Source: Prochlorococcus marinus str. MIT 9401
GTDB taxonomy: Bacteria > Cyanobacteriota > Cyanobacteriia > PCC-6307 > Cyanobiaceae
Length of the DNA stretch: 64,000 bases
Assembly: GCF_000760095.1 (NCBI RefSeq)
Contig: NZ_JNAR01000001.1
Location: forward strand, 31,835 to 95,834
Reading direction: 5' to 3'
Of this stretch, positions 51,135-59,202 are shown piece by piece (position 1 is the first letter of the stretch; every line of letters starts with the position of its first letter). The position numbers were made by a program, and so were the translations under genes. The notes beneath the pieces are model-generated. The model searched no databases, was not told the DNA's origin, and was given only the letters and a program-made list of their open reading frames with translations.

Positions 51135-52085
51135 TTAATTAATAAAATATTTTTCTTGAATGAGATCATTTAATTTATTTAAATCCATTTGCAATGAATC
51201 GATTGCTTCATGTAAACCATCATTTATTATATCTTCAATTCTGATATAACTCCACTTTGCTTTAAGCAAACCTCTCATACATTCTAATTCTGAAGGATTT
51301 TCAAAACTTGGAGAGGTATCTATCTTTTTAAGTGTATTGCTTATCCCATCAAGACAGTATCTTACTGATCTAGGGAAAATTGGATCAAGTAAAAGAAATC
51401 TCGCAACTGAATTAGGCTTTATAGAATTTTGCACTGCTTTCCTAAACATTTGATAAGCTCCAGCTGAACGTAAAAGTGCAATCCATTGCAGCTCATCAAG
51501 AACTCCTCCAAGTTCATCTAAGCTGGGTAGGAGTAAATAATATTTAACATCTAAAATTCTTGATGTTTTGTCAGCTCTTTCGATCAATCTACCAAGAATG
51601 CTAAATCTCCAGGCGAGGTCTTTGCTTAGAGTCGCATCTGTAATTCCATAAAAAAGTTGACATTCCCTCCTTATCTCACTTAATTGTTCTTGTCTTGGTT
51701 TATTCCATATTGCTTCTCCTTCTTGCATATTCCAATATAAAATATTAATCTGTTCCCACATTTCTGTGGTCATAACATCTCTGATTTGTCTTGCATTTTC
51801 TCTTGCCATTTGAATGCAAGAAATTATACTGTTTGGGTTTAAACGATCTCTTATTAAAAAATTAATAACGTCGTCAGGTTTTTTCTCTGGGAATCTTTTA
51901 TCAAAAGATTCTCTATCACTTGAAGCATCAATTAAGGGGAGCCAAGGCTCTGCACTTCCTGGCGGACAATCTAATGACATTGCTTCACTTACTTCCACGA
52001 AACGAGATATGTTTTCTGCACGTTCTAAATAACGATTGATCCAATAAAGAGATTCTGCTACACGACTTAAAAGCATATTATTCAC
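51135..52085 (-). CDS. Alpha-E domain protein (DUF403)
   Basis: A 316-residue all-helical protein of the DUF403/alpha-E family. MLLSRVAESLYWINRYLERAEN and WRFSILGRLIERADKTSRIL are the two conserved helix blocks, and RSAGAYQMFRK follows. Alpha-E proteins are always linked to circularly permuted ATP-grasp enzymes, sometimes as fusions, and have no known catalytic activity. Its ATG overlaps the 3' end of the ATP-grasp gene by 8 bases. Confidence 0.88.
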   Translation of the reverse strand: MNNMLLSRVAESLYWINRYLERAENISRFVEVSEAMSLDCPPGSAEPWLPLIDASSDRESFDKRFPEKKPDDVINFLIRDRLNPNSIISCIQMARENARQIRDVMTTEMWEQINILYWNMQEGEAIWNKPRQEQLSEIRRECQLFYGITDATLSKDLAWRFSILGRLIERADKTSRILDVKYYLLLPSLDELGGVLDELQWIALLRSAGAYQMFRKAVQNSIKPNSVARFLLLDPIFPRSVRYCLDGISNTLKKIDTSPSFENPSELECMRGLLKAKWSYIRIEDIINDGLHEAIDSLQMDLNKLNDLIQEKYFIN

Positions 52086-53520
52086 CTACAACCCATGTAT
52101 CTTTGCATCCTCCACCTTGAGAAGAATTAACGACTAATGATCCTTTTTTTAATGCTACTCGCGTAAGCCCGCCTGGGCTTACCCATGAATCTTTTCCTCT
52201 TAAGATATATGGTCTTAAATCAACATGACATGGATATAGTTCTCCTTCACATAACGATGGCACAGTAGATAATTCTAATGTTGGTTGTGCTATGAAATTT
52301 CTAGGATTATTTTTAATTTTATTAGCGAATTCTTCTATCTCACTCGTTGTTGAGTGAGGGCCAATTAACATTCCATAACCTCCAGCTTCTGCGACAGACT
52401 TAACAACAAATTTTGATAAATTTTCTAGAACATATTCACGATCCTTTTGATAATGACAAATATACGTTTCTACATTTTTAATAATAATTTCTTCATCAAG
52501 ATAATATTTAATCATTTTTGGCACAAAAGAATAAATCATTTTGTCATCTGCTATTCCAGTCCCAGGAGCATTTGCTAAAGCAACATGACCTGCCTTAAAA
52601 ACATCAAGTAATCCGCTAACACCGAGGCAAGAATCTTTTCTGAAATTAAGAGGATCTAAGAAATCATCATCAATTCGTCTGTAAATGACATCTACTCTTT
52701 TTAATCCTGAGGTAGTTTTTAAATATACATAATCATCATTACAAACTAAGTCATGACCCTGAACTAATTGAATGCCCATTTCTTGAGCTAAATAACTATG
52801 CTCAAAATAAGCACTATTAAAAATTCCTGGAGTTAGCAGCACTATCTTGGGAGTGTCAGTCCAAACAGCAAGTTCTTGAAGAGTTTTTAAAAGATATGAT
52901 GGATATTCGTCAATTGGTTTTACTATTCTTCCTGAGAAAAGATTAGGAAAAATATTTTTCATAACTAATCTATTTTCTAAAAAATAAGCAACCCCAGAAG
53001 GGCACCTTAAATTATCTTCTAAAACATGCCAATCTCCTCTTCTATCCCTTATTAAATCAAGTCCCGAAATTTGACACCATTTATTTAGTGGAGGTTTGAA
53101 ACCTATCAACTGAGGTCTCCAACCTTCTGAACTCTCTATTAATTCTCTTGGAATTATTCCATCATTTATTATTTTTTGAGAATTATAAATATCATCTAGG
53201 AATAAATCAATTGCCTCAAGCCTTTGTTTTAGGCCTTTTTCTAACGTTACCCAATCATCTTTACTAATTATTCTGGGAAGTGGATCAAAAGGTAATATTC
53301 TCTCAGTACCTTTTAAACCAGTATCGTTTAATCTAAAAGTTGCACCATGTCTTAGTAATAATTTTTTTGCGGCAGAGTGATTCCTGTTTAATTCTTCAAG
53401 TCCCATATTATCTAAAGATGAAAGAAGTGGAATCAATATTTCTCTAGCAGAGTTAACATTGTCCTTAAAATATTCATCAAAGCTATTTTTAGGCTGATAA
53501 CTTGAAAACATATATTTCAT
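52078..53520 (-). CDS. Circularly permuted ATP-grasp type 2 protein
   Basis: A 480-residue circularly permuted ATP-grasp enzyme (DUF404/407 type). HGATFRLNDTGLKGTERILP, then RDRRGDWHVLEDNLRCPSGV and VVKSVAEAGGYGMLIGPHST represent the permuted grasp segments. Predicted chemistry is ATP-dependent carboxylate-amine ligation of a small peptide or amino acid; no substrate is known. It begins the minus-strand trio ATP-grasp / alpha-E / transglutaminase, read 53520 to 50266. Confidence 0.9.
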   Translation of the reverse strand: MKYMFSSYQPKNSFDEYFKDNVNSAREILIPLLSSLDNMGLEELNRNHSAAKKLLLRHGATFRLNDTGLKGTERILPFDPLPRIISKDDWVTLEKGLKQRLEAIDLFLDDIYNSQKIINDGIIPRELIESSEGWRPQLIGFKPPLNKWCQISGLDLIRDRRGDWHVLEDNLRCPSGVAYFLENRLVMKNIFPNLFSGRIVKPIDEYPSYLLKTLQELAVWTDTPKIVLLTPGIFNSAYFEHSYLAQEMGIQLVQGHDLVCNDDYVYLKTTSGLKRVDVIYRRIDDDFLDPLNFRKDSCLGVSGLLDVFKAGHVALANAPGTGIADDKMIYSFVPKMIKYYLDEEIIIKNVETYICHYQKDREYVLENLSKFVVKSVAEAGGYGMLIGPHSTTSEIEEFANKIKNNPRNFIAQPTLELSTVPSLCEGELYPCHVDLRPYILRGKDSWVSPGGLTRVALKKGSLVVNSSQGGGCKDTWVVGE

Positions 53521-53648
53521 CGTTTAGTAACTTTTACTTTAGCTTTATATCTTTATTCGTATTTATGGCTACCAAAAATAATATCTCTTGACTAGATCTA
53601 TATCATTATTTTGATCATTGAAGTATATTTCTTAAAAATCTAAAAAGC

Positions 53649-53885
53649 ATGAGTTCTAGTAATTGGCAATTTGTTTTTTTTAGATATTTCGCAAGCTTTC
53701 TTTTTATCCTCTCTCATAGTTTGCTGGTTCTTGATCATCTACCAGTAGGGGCAGCACTTCACGGACTTGGGGAAGTTTTTATTGCGCCTTGGGCTTTCAG
53801 GGAAAGAGCATGGGATCTTGTTGTTATTGCAGTTTTATTTTTCTTCTTCGATATCTGGGGACTTATAAACACTCCTTGGAATTAA
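53649..53885 (+). CDS. Small membrane protein (2 spans), unknown
   Basis: A 78-residue protein with two hydrophobic stretches (FFRYFASFLFILSHSLLVL and AWDLVVIAVLFFFFDIWGL). A conserved-looking middle, HLPVGAALHGLGEVFIAPW, suggests a real family. No function recognised. It starts 128 bases from the divergent ATP-grasp gene. Confidence 0.6.
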   Translation: MSSSNWQFVFFRYFASFLFILSHSLLVLDHLPVGAALHGLGEVFIAPWAFRERAWDLVVIAVLFFFFDIWGLINTPWN

Positions 53886-53929
53886 CTGATATTATTTATT
53901 TACTAATTCTGGAAAAATCATAATAAAAA

Positions 53930-54151
53930 ATGAATTCTTATTTTAATCAAATTTATAAAATAATTTTTCTTTTATTACTTATTAATAGTTCCAGTTTATA
54001 CGCGCATAATTTATTTAATGGTGGTTGCAAAGAACATTGTAGGCAAAAAGTTAAAGTAATAAGTAATAAAAACAAATTAAAAAATATTAATGATCAAATA
54101 AATATTGAAAGTAAAAATTCTTGTTTAAATAAATCACTTTGTAGAGGTTGA
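53930..54151 (+). CDS. Small exported protein with paired cysteines
   Basis: A 73-residue protein with a hydrophobic signal (IIFLLLLINSSSLYAHN). The mature part has a CX3C pair in GGCKEHCRQK (Cys33/37) and a second pair near the end (Cys65/71). The pattern suggests disulfide or metal binding outside the cytoplasm. No family recognised. It follows the preceding small membrane protein gene by 44 bases. Confidence 0.5.
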   Translation: MNSYFNQIYKIIFLLLLINSSSLYAHNLFNGGCKEHCRQKVKVISNKNKLKNINDQINIESKNSCLNKSLCRG

Positions 54152-54175
54152 CCTCTTGAGATTTTTTTAATTGTT

Positions 54176-54451
54176 TTATGAAGTTTGTTCTTTGATAATT
54201 ATCATTAAATTTCCATTTGCTTGATAATTTTTATTAGGAGGATTTATTTGATTTTTTATTAAAAAAATAAAAGTATAAATCAACGGTAGAAGTAATGATG
54301 AAGCAGCAACTAAAGCGATTATCTGGTTTAACCTAATATATGGTTTTTTTACGAGATCCTCTCCGCATAATCCACAAATCAAATTACCTTTTAAGGATTG
54401 TTTTTGAAATTGATATTTAGGATTGCAATATGGGCAATAATATCGAACCAT
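54176..54451 (-). CDS. Zinc-ribbon membrane protein, unknown
   Basis: A 91-residue protein. Two CXXC knuckles, YYCPYCNPKY and LICGLCGEDL, form a zinc ribbon at residues 5-36, followed by one membrane span (IIALVAASSLLLPLIYTFIF). The layout (cytoplasmic ribbon plus span) is common among small cyanobacterial proteins of unknown role. It lies downstream of the minus-strand terminator at 54509-54539. Confidence 0.6.
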   Translation of the reverse strand: MVRYYCPYCNPKYQFQKQSLKGNLICGLCGEDLVKKPYIRLNQIIALVAASSLLLPLIYTFIFLIKNQINPPNKNYQANGNLMIIIKEQTS

Positions 54452-54508
54452 TTTTAAATTTTATTGTTTTAATCATTATCTATAAAATTAGAAGAAAATC
54501 ACCTTGTT

Positions 54509-54539
54509 AAAAAAAGAGGGCTAATTTAAGCCCTCTTTT
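54509..54539 (-). terminator. Strong Rho-independent terminator (minus-strand)
   Basis: An 11-base-pair perfect stem (AAAAGAGGGCT paired with AGCCCTCTTTT) with a six-base loop. On the minus strand it is followed by seven T residues. No gene above 30 codons lies upstream on that strand before the WD40 gene, so it must end a small transcript coming from about 54900. Confidence 0.8.
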
Positions 54540-54930
54540 ATCTCTTACTTATATTTTTTACTGAAGTTATTAACGCACCTAAATCATGGATCCTTGTTGC
54601 TAACTTCTTTTAAGCTAATGCTCACCAAAATTAACTAATTGTCTTTAACTGGGGCAAAAACTCTAGAATTAAGCTTGTTTCTTAAAGGGCACCTAAACGA
54701 TGCAGAAGAAGGAAGCTTAGACATTAATAAAAAATAATTGGAGCAGTTAATTAAATTAGTTCGGTTTATTCCGAAATTTCAGGCAGGCTATCGATCATTT
54801 TGAAAGACCTCCTAGAACTCAACAATATAAAATTAGGAAAATATTTCTCTAAAGACAATCCGTTTTTATACGCATTGCTTTTTAATTAAAAATGTCCGAG
54901 AGTAGTAATCAATTGTGCTAATTTTTATAA
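54540..54930 (-). ncRNA. Candidate short transcript: leader ORF, hairpin and 29-codon ORF (unconfirmed)
   Basis: This covers most of the 559-base gene-poor interval 54452-55010. On the minus strand one sees an A/T-rich promoter-like stretch (TATAAA on the minus strand near 54925) and an exact AGGAGG (complement 54808-54813). Nine bases later comes a 10-codon ORF, MIDSLPEISE (54798-54766), whose stop sits in the loop of hairpin TTCGG-AATAAA-CCGAA. The 29-codon ORF and the terminator at 54509-54539 follow. I could not match the RNA to 6S, tmRNA, RNase P or any riboswitch. Its 5' end is a guess. Confidence 0.35.
54635..54724 (-). CDS. Possible 29-residue microprotein
   Basis: Minus-strand ORF from ATG (complement 54722-54724) to TAG. 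The peptide starts MSKLPSSASFRCPL and ends RVFAPVKDN. Its codons are less A/T-biased than neighbouring intergenic DNA and it has a strong +5 net charge pattern, but no Shine-Dalgarno sequence. It lies between the 10-codon ORF and the terminator. Unknown; may be chance. Confidence 0.3.
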   Translation of the reverse strand: MSKLPSSASFRCPLRNKLNSRVFAPVKDN

Positions 54931-55010
54931 GATATTTTTAGTAAGTTTTGCTTATTTCTTTTGATAGTTAATTCGTCTATCTTAATTTTAAATAATTGAG
55001 GAAATCTTTT

Positions 55011-55166
55011 ATGAATCATTCGAAAGAAGTTGGTAAAACTGATAAATCAAACCCCATAGACGAATATTTTCAATGTCTCTCATATTGCGATATTCACCCA
55101 AAAGGTATAGATAATGACTGTGAGGTCATTTGTATGGAAAGACATTTAAAAGCTAACTATTGGTAA
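55011..55166 (+). CDS. 51-residue protein with twin CX3C motifs
   Basis: An ORF from ATG at 55011 to TAA at 55166, with a GAGG ribosome-binding site 11 bases upstream. Cysteines at 22, 26, 37 and 41 form CLSYC and CEVIC, a CX3C-X10-CX3C arrangement that suggests a helical hairpin stapled by disulfides or a metal. No signal peptide. It converges with the WD40 gene (18 bases). Function unknown. Confidence 0.6.
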   Translation: MNHSKEVGKTDKSNPIDEYFQCLSYCDIHPKGIDNDCEVICMERHLKANYW

Positions 55167-55184
55167 TTAATAAATTTCTACTTT

Positions 55185-56258
55185 TTACTTAAATCCCTTT
55201 GAAAAAAGGTTAGTACGAACTTTAAATTTCCATACATTTACAACACCTTTTGCATTGACTGCTGCAAGTGCACAATCATCAGGTCTCCATGATATTGCCC
55301 CTACTAAATCTCCTGCGAATGCAGCCCCAACAGGATCTCCATTACCATCATTTTTTAGGAAACTTGCGACAACAGAACCATCCCTAGATCCTGAGGCTAC
55401 AAGCATACCTTTATTTGAAAAGGCTAGGCTCGAAATAGGTTCTGTATGGTGACATAGCTCTCCTGGCATAGTCCCTTCTGGACCATTGCCTATAAAGCTC
55501 CAAACTGTAATTCTTTCACTGCCACTAGTGGCTAGTAATTTTCCGCTGTCATCAAAAGAAAGGTGACTTGGTTTTCCAGGGTATCCAGTCATTTCAGCAT
55601 CCATTCCTGTTGATCTTCTCCAAAAATGAACTGAATTGTCTTGACTCCCACAGGCGACTATATCTCCATCAGGGCTTAATTCCATAGAGACCAATGATCC
55701 TTGCCACTCAAGTTTTTGATTCGTTTTATTATTAACAATGTCAAAGAATGTCACTCTGCCATAGCATGCAGTTGCAAGCTCATTTTTATTTGACCATGTT
55801 ATTGCACTTACTGTGCTTGGATGATCTTCTGAGATCCATTTCTCTTCTCCAATTTCATTAAAAACATATACTTTTTTTGCGGAAGCTATCGCTAGAAATA
55901 AACCGTCATTAGACCACTTGAGGTGTTCCACCCAACTCTTACCAAGATCAAGTGTTTTAATAACTTTACCTTCATGGCAATTACAAATTTGAACATTTCC
56001 ATCCTGACCTGATGTTGCAAAAATTTCACCCTCTGGATGAATTGCCATTGCTAATAGACCACCAGAGTGTGTATTTTCTTTTTTCCAAATAATTTTTCCA
56101 GTATCTCCTTCGAACGAAAAAAGACCTCCTGCCACGTCGCCAACAATAAATTGTTTTCCTTTAAGAGCCCAGCCACATGCTATGGCGTAATCGCTAACTT
56201 CAGCAGTCCATCCTTCATGGAACATGCCTCTTGGGCTAAATGGTTCTATATCAGGCAT
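55185..56258 (-). CDS. WD40 repeat protein of the zinc/COG0523 operon
   Basis: A 357-residue beta-propeller with about seven WD40 blades; recognisable units are IHPEGEIFATSGQDGNVQI, LKWSNDGLFLAIASAKKVYV, LSPDGDIVACGSQDNSVHFW, LSFDDSGKLLATSGSERITVW and LAFSNKGMLVASGSRDGSVV. It is a scaffold with no catalytic motif. Its ATG lies inside the end of the upstream COG0523 GTPase gene (13-base overlap), so the two are translationally coupled. A role as partner of the metallochaperone or of its client is inferred. Confidence 0.88.
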   Translation of the reverse strand: MPDIEPFSPRGMFHEGWTAEVSDYAIACGWALKGKQFIVGDVAGGLFSFEGDTGKIIWKKENTHSGGLLAMAIHPEGEIFATSGQDGNVQICNCHEGKVIKTLDLGKSWVEHLKWSNDGLFLAIASAKKVYVFNEIGEEKWISEDHPSTVSAITWSNKNELATACYGRVTFFDIVNNKTNQKLEWQGSLVSMELSPDGDIVACGSQDNSVHFWRRSTGMDAEMTGYPGKPSHLSFDDSGKLLATSGSERITVWSFIGNGPEGTMPGELCHHTEPISSLAFSNKGMLVASGSRDGSVVASFLKNDGNGDPVGAAFAGDLVGAISWRPDDCALAAVNAKGVVNVWKFKVRTNLFSKGFK

Positions 56259-57595
56259 TTATCAAAGCCTTCTTGCATCTCTTTCTCATTTAAATTTCTA
56301 CCGATAAAAACAAGTTGATTTCTACGAGGTTCGTTACCCCATTCTTTATCAGGTTGTGCAGTAAATAACATGTGAACTCCCTGGAAAACTATTCTCCTTG
56401 GGTTACCTGAGTAACTTATGAAACCTTTAGTTCTGAATATATCCACTCCTTTTTCTGAGAGAAGTCTTCCCATCCAAGTATTTAGTTTTTCTGGGTCAAC
56501 ATCTCCAAAACGCTCTATAGCAATTGAGCCTACCTCATCATCATGTTCATGCTCTGCTTGCCAGAACCTTTCAGTATTAAATGGAATCTCTTTATTTACG
56601 TCACTTTTAATGACTTTCATCTTGAATTCTTCAGCGGTGTGCTGTGTAAACAAACCTATTTTTGTTGGTTCTTCTATGTTCAGGATGAAGGATTTATTTC
56701 CTTTATCCTCTAATTTGAGATTTATATGTTCTCCATATGGGATGGTATTTCCAGGAACTAAACTATTAGCTTTTTCTGCATAAAGTCTCACGGAGGATTC
56801 AGCACCATCTTTAAGTTCCTCTTCACTCTCTCCTTGGTTAGCGAGGGCTACTAAGGACATTTCTGGATCGGGTCCTTCTTCTAGCATTAATTCATATTTA
56901 CCTGCATCAAGATCGTAAACACCTGTCCATTCAAAAGGATATTCTGGTTCAAGGAATGTTGGCCTGCGTTTAAGGATCTGATCAAGATCAAATGCACTTA
57001 GATTTAATACTGTTTCAATTGGTACTTTGGCATTCTCAGCTCTAATAATTCGGGTCATTCGGTTCATATCTCTCAATCTCGATTCAAGAGTATCTAGTGC
57101 ATCATCAGATACTAAATCAGTTTTATTAAGGACAAGAACATCAGCAAATGCAACTTGTTCTGAACTTTCATCACTCCTGCCTAACTGTTGATCAATGTGG
57201 GCAGCATCAACTAAAGTCACAATTCCATCAAGAGTGAATTCAGAACTAATCTCTTCATCCATGAAAAATGTTTGAGCAACTGGGCCTGGATCTGCTAATC
57301 CTGTCGTTTCTACTAAAACATAGTCAAACTTATCTCTTCTTTTCATAAGGTTGCCAAGGACTCTTATTAAATCGCCGCGAACAGTACAACAAATGCACCC
57401 GTTTGACATCTCAAACACTTCTTCATCGGCATTAATTACGAGCCCTTGATCTATACCCACTTCACCGTATTCATTTTCAATTACTGCTATTCTTTTCCCG
57501 TGCTCTTCACTCAATATTCTATTAAGCAAAGTAGTCTTCCCTGAACCTAAAAATCCAGTGAGAATAGTAACGGGAACTTTATCTTTGATGCTCAT
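56246..57595 (-). CDS. COG0523 (CobW/ZNG-type) GTPase, putative zinc metallochaperone
   Basis: A 449-residue G3E GTPase. Walker A ILTGFLGSGKTTLLN (12-26), the metal-binding CICC at 67-70, ETTGLADPGP (switch/Walker B) and NKTD (157-160) are all present; the C-terminal CobW_C domain spans about 355-445. Between the two lies an extra domain (about 221-328) that is similar to one inside ZnuA. A His-rich patch AEHEHDDE follows it. Position next to znuA and a Zur-box-like palindrome upstream argue for zinc rather than cobalt. Confidence 0.88.
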   Translation of the reverse strand: MSIKDKVPVTILTGFLGSGKTTLLNRILSEEHGKRIAVIENEYGEVGIDQGLVINADEEVFEMSNGCICCTVRGDLIRVLGNLMKRRDKFDYVLVETTGLADPGPVAQTFFMDEEISSEFTLDGIVTLVDAAHIDQQLGRSDESSEQVAFADVLVLNKTDLVSDDALDTLESRLRDMNRMTRIIRAENAKVPIETVLNLSAFDLDQILKRRPTFLEPEYPFEWTGVYDLDAGKYELMLEEGPDPEMSLVALANQGESEEELKDGAESSVRLYAEKANSLVPGNTIPYGEHINLKLEDKGNKSFILNIEEPTKIGLFTQHTAEEFKMKVIKSDVNKEIPFNTERFWQAEHEHDDEVGSIAIERFGDVDPEKLNTWMGRLLSEKGVDIFRTKGFISYSGNPRRIVFQGVHMLFTAQPDKEWGNEPRRNQLVFIGRNLNEKEMQEGFDKCLI

Positions 57596-57647
57596 TTACT
57601 GATTTTTACTAAATAAACAATAGTTTAATAATAGTTATGATAAGAAA

Positions 57648-57662
57648 TGAAAACCGTTTTTA
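57648..57662. promoter_or_regulatory. Candidate Zur operator upstream of the COG0523 gene
   Basis: TGAAAACCGTTTTTA is the core of a 19-base imperfect palindrome (57646-57664, one mismatch per arm about C57655). It agrees with the cyanobacterial Zur pattern TGANAATNATTNTCA at most fixed positions, with a compensating C/G change near the centre. It lies 53 bases from the start codon, within the znuA-GTPase spacer. Confidence 0.45.
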
Positions 57663-57672
57663 TTAGAAAAAT

Positions 57673-59178
57673 TTAATCTGAAAGTTTGTACCATTCAGAC
57701 TCAAGATTGGAGCCAGATTCTTTATCGCAGTTTCCACCTAATGAATCAACAATTGTACAAGTGTTGTGTACAGCTACTGAAACAGTATTACCATCCATCA
57801 TCAATCCATCAACAAATATTTGATCAGAAGAAATAGGAATAGAACTTTGTCTGCTTAGATTTCTTAACAGTTTAGAAGCAGGTTTTTGCTCTGGGAAAAG
57901 AGCCAAAACATTATCTTCTTTGAGTTCTTCAAGTACAGACTTTATATTTTCCGGCCTTAAGCTTGAGGAGTCTCCAAGAACGTCAAGTAAACTAATGGTT
58001 TCAAAACCAAAAGCATCCCCGTAGTATTCCATAGACTTGTGTTTAGACACAATTACTCTGTTCTCCTCAGGAATAGAGCCTACTTGTTCGACGATCCAAC
58101 TATCCAAGTCTTCCAAAATAGAATCAGCCTTTTCAAATCTTTCATTAATTTGCTTTCTGAGGCTTCTCTTTGAAGCATCTTTCTTTAAACTTTCGTTTAT
58201 AACATTTCCCATTTTTATAATGTTATGTGGATCATGCCAAATATGAGGATCTAGTCCTCCATGGTGATGATGATGCCCCTCTCCTTCATCTGGTACTTGT
58301 GCTATCGGCTCTACATCACTATTCAATGCGTCTTTAAAAAAGTGTTCATTTGCCTCAAACTCAAAAGGCATGTGTTCAGTAAAAAATGTGTATTGACCAT
58401 CTTCTTTAATTTCCACGTTAAAAACTGTGGTTTCTTTTCGTTGATCAAAGTTAAGGACGAAAGCTTTATTACTTGCAGTCAGAGTCCCATTATTTTTTCT
58501 TCCTATTGAGTATCTAGATCCTAATAGTTCTCTAGCTAAATCTTCGGATCCCTCTATGTTATTGGATTTTAGAATTACCATTTTCATTGCAGGATCTGCA
58601 TATTCGCCATCGACTTTTGCAAATGACCATTTGTAGGATCCTTTAGATAACTGGAATTTACCTGCCCATTCGAAAGCTCCTTCAGCGTGATCATCATGTC
58701 CACCATGATCTGAGTGATCATCGTGACCTCCATGATCAGAGTGGTCATCTATCTTAGCTGAATGTTCAGCGTGATCATCATGTCCCGCATGATCAGAGTG
58801 GTCATCTACATCTATTGCGCTAACACCTATAACAACTGTTTGCTTTTTGCTTTCCCAATTTCTCATACTTGGAGTCATTTCTTTACCAAGAGTGAATACT
58901 TTATCGGCGTTATTAAGTAATTGAGCTTGTCTTGGATTGATCTTAAAGTCATGAACATCCTGCTTTCTATCTACTAAACATGTAACCTCGTCTGAAGGTA
59001 GTGCAATTGATTTAACTAAATCACAGACTAGTGGTTCTACTGCTAAGTAAGACTTTCCCTTAGCCAAAATATCCTGGCCAAAACCAGAAAATATTATTGT
59101 TCCAGCTAACACGGAATTTTTGATAATTGAATTACTTGAACTTGTATTATTTGTTAAAAGTCTTTTAAGAATTGACAT
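57673..59178 (-). CDS. znuA: Zinc ABC transporter substrate-binding protein ZnuA with His-rich loop and inserted domain
   Basis: A 501-residue cluster A-I binding protein, far longer than usual (about 300-350). A signal-like N-terminus (IIKNSVLAGTIIFSGFG) precedes the N-lobe. Zinc ligands are expected at His76 (KQDVHDFKI), His312 in LDPHIWHDPHN and His380 in VSKHKSMEYYG. The metal-sensing loop is a His/Asp array at 126-164 (units of D-D-H-S-D-H-G-G-H). Then comes an extra domain at about 169-281 that matches the one in the COG0523 GTPase, and a second His run (GEGHHHHHG). Divergent from znuC. Confidence 0.9.
   Translation of the reverse strand: MSILKRLLTNNTSSSNSIIKNSVLAGTIIFSGFGQDILAKGKSYLAVEPLVCDLVKSIALPSDEVTCLVDRKQDVHDFKINPRQAQLLNNADKVFTLGKEMTPSMRNWESKKQTVVIGVSAIDVDDHSDHAGHDDHAEHSAKIDDHSDHGGHDDHSDHGGHDDHAEGAFEWAGKFQLSKGSYKWSFAKVDGEYADPAMKMVILKSNNIEGSEDLARELLGSRYSIGRKNNGTLTASNKAFVLNFDQRKETTVFNVEIKEDGQYTFFTEHMPFEFEANEHFFKDALNSDVEPIAQVPDEGEGHHHHHGGLDPHIWHDPHNIIKMGNVINESLKKDASKRSLRKQINERFEKADSILEDLDSWIVEQVGSIPEENRVIVSKHKSMEYYGDAFGFETISLLDVLGDSSSLRPENIKSVLEELKEDNVLALFPEQKPASKLLRNLSRQSSIPISSDQIFVDGLMMDGNTVSVAVHNTCTIVDSLGGNCDKESGSNLESEWYKLSD
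58687..58803 (-). repeat. His/Asp tandem repeat in znuA
   Basis: Codons 126-164 of znuA contain repeated units encoding DDHSDHGGH and close variants (DDHSDHAGH, DDHAEH). At the DNA level the units share long identical stretches such as GATGATCATTCTGATCATGG-like segments with synonymous changes. The tract lines the metal-sensing loop of ZnuA. Confidence 0.85.
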
Positions 59179-59202
59179 AAAGAGTTATTAAGCACTTAAA
59201 AA

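Noticed and set aside
54540..54930. tmRNA, 6S RNA or a metabolite riboswitch
   Set aside because: No tRNA-like ends, no tag-peptide frame, no long internal bubble of 6S, and no downstream gene that a riboswitch would control. Kept only as an unnamed transcript candidate.
58261..58509. 82-codon plus-strand frame opposite znuA
   Set aside because: Shadow of znuA coding sequence with phenylalanine/cysteine-rich translation.
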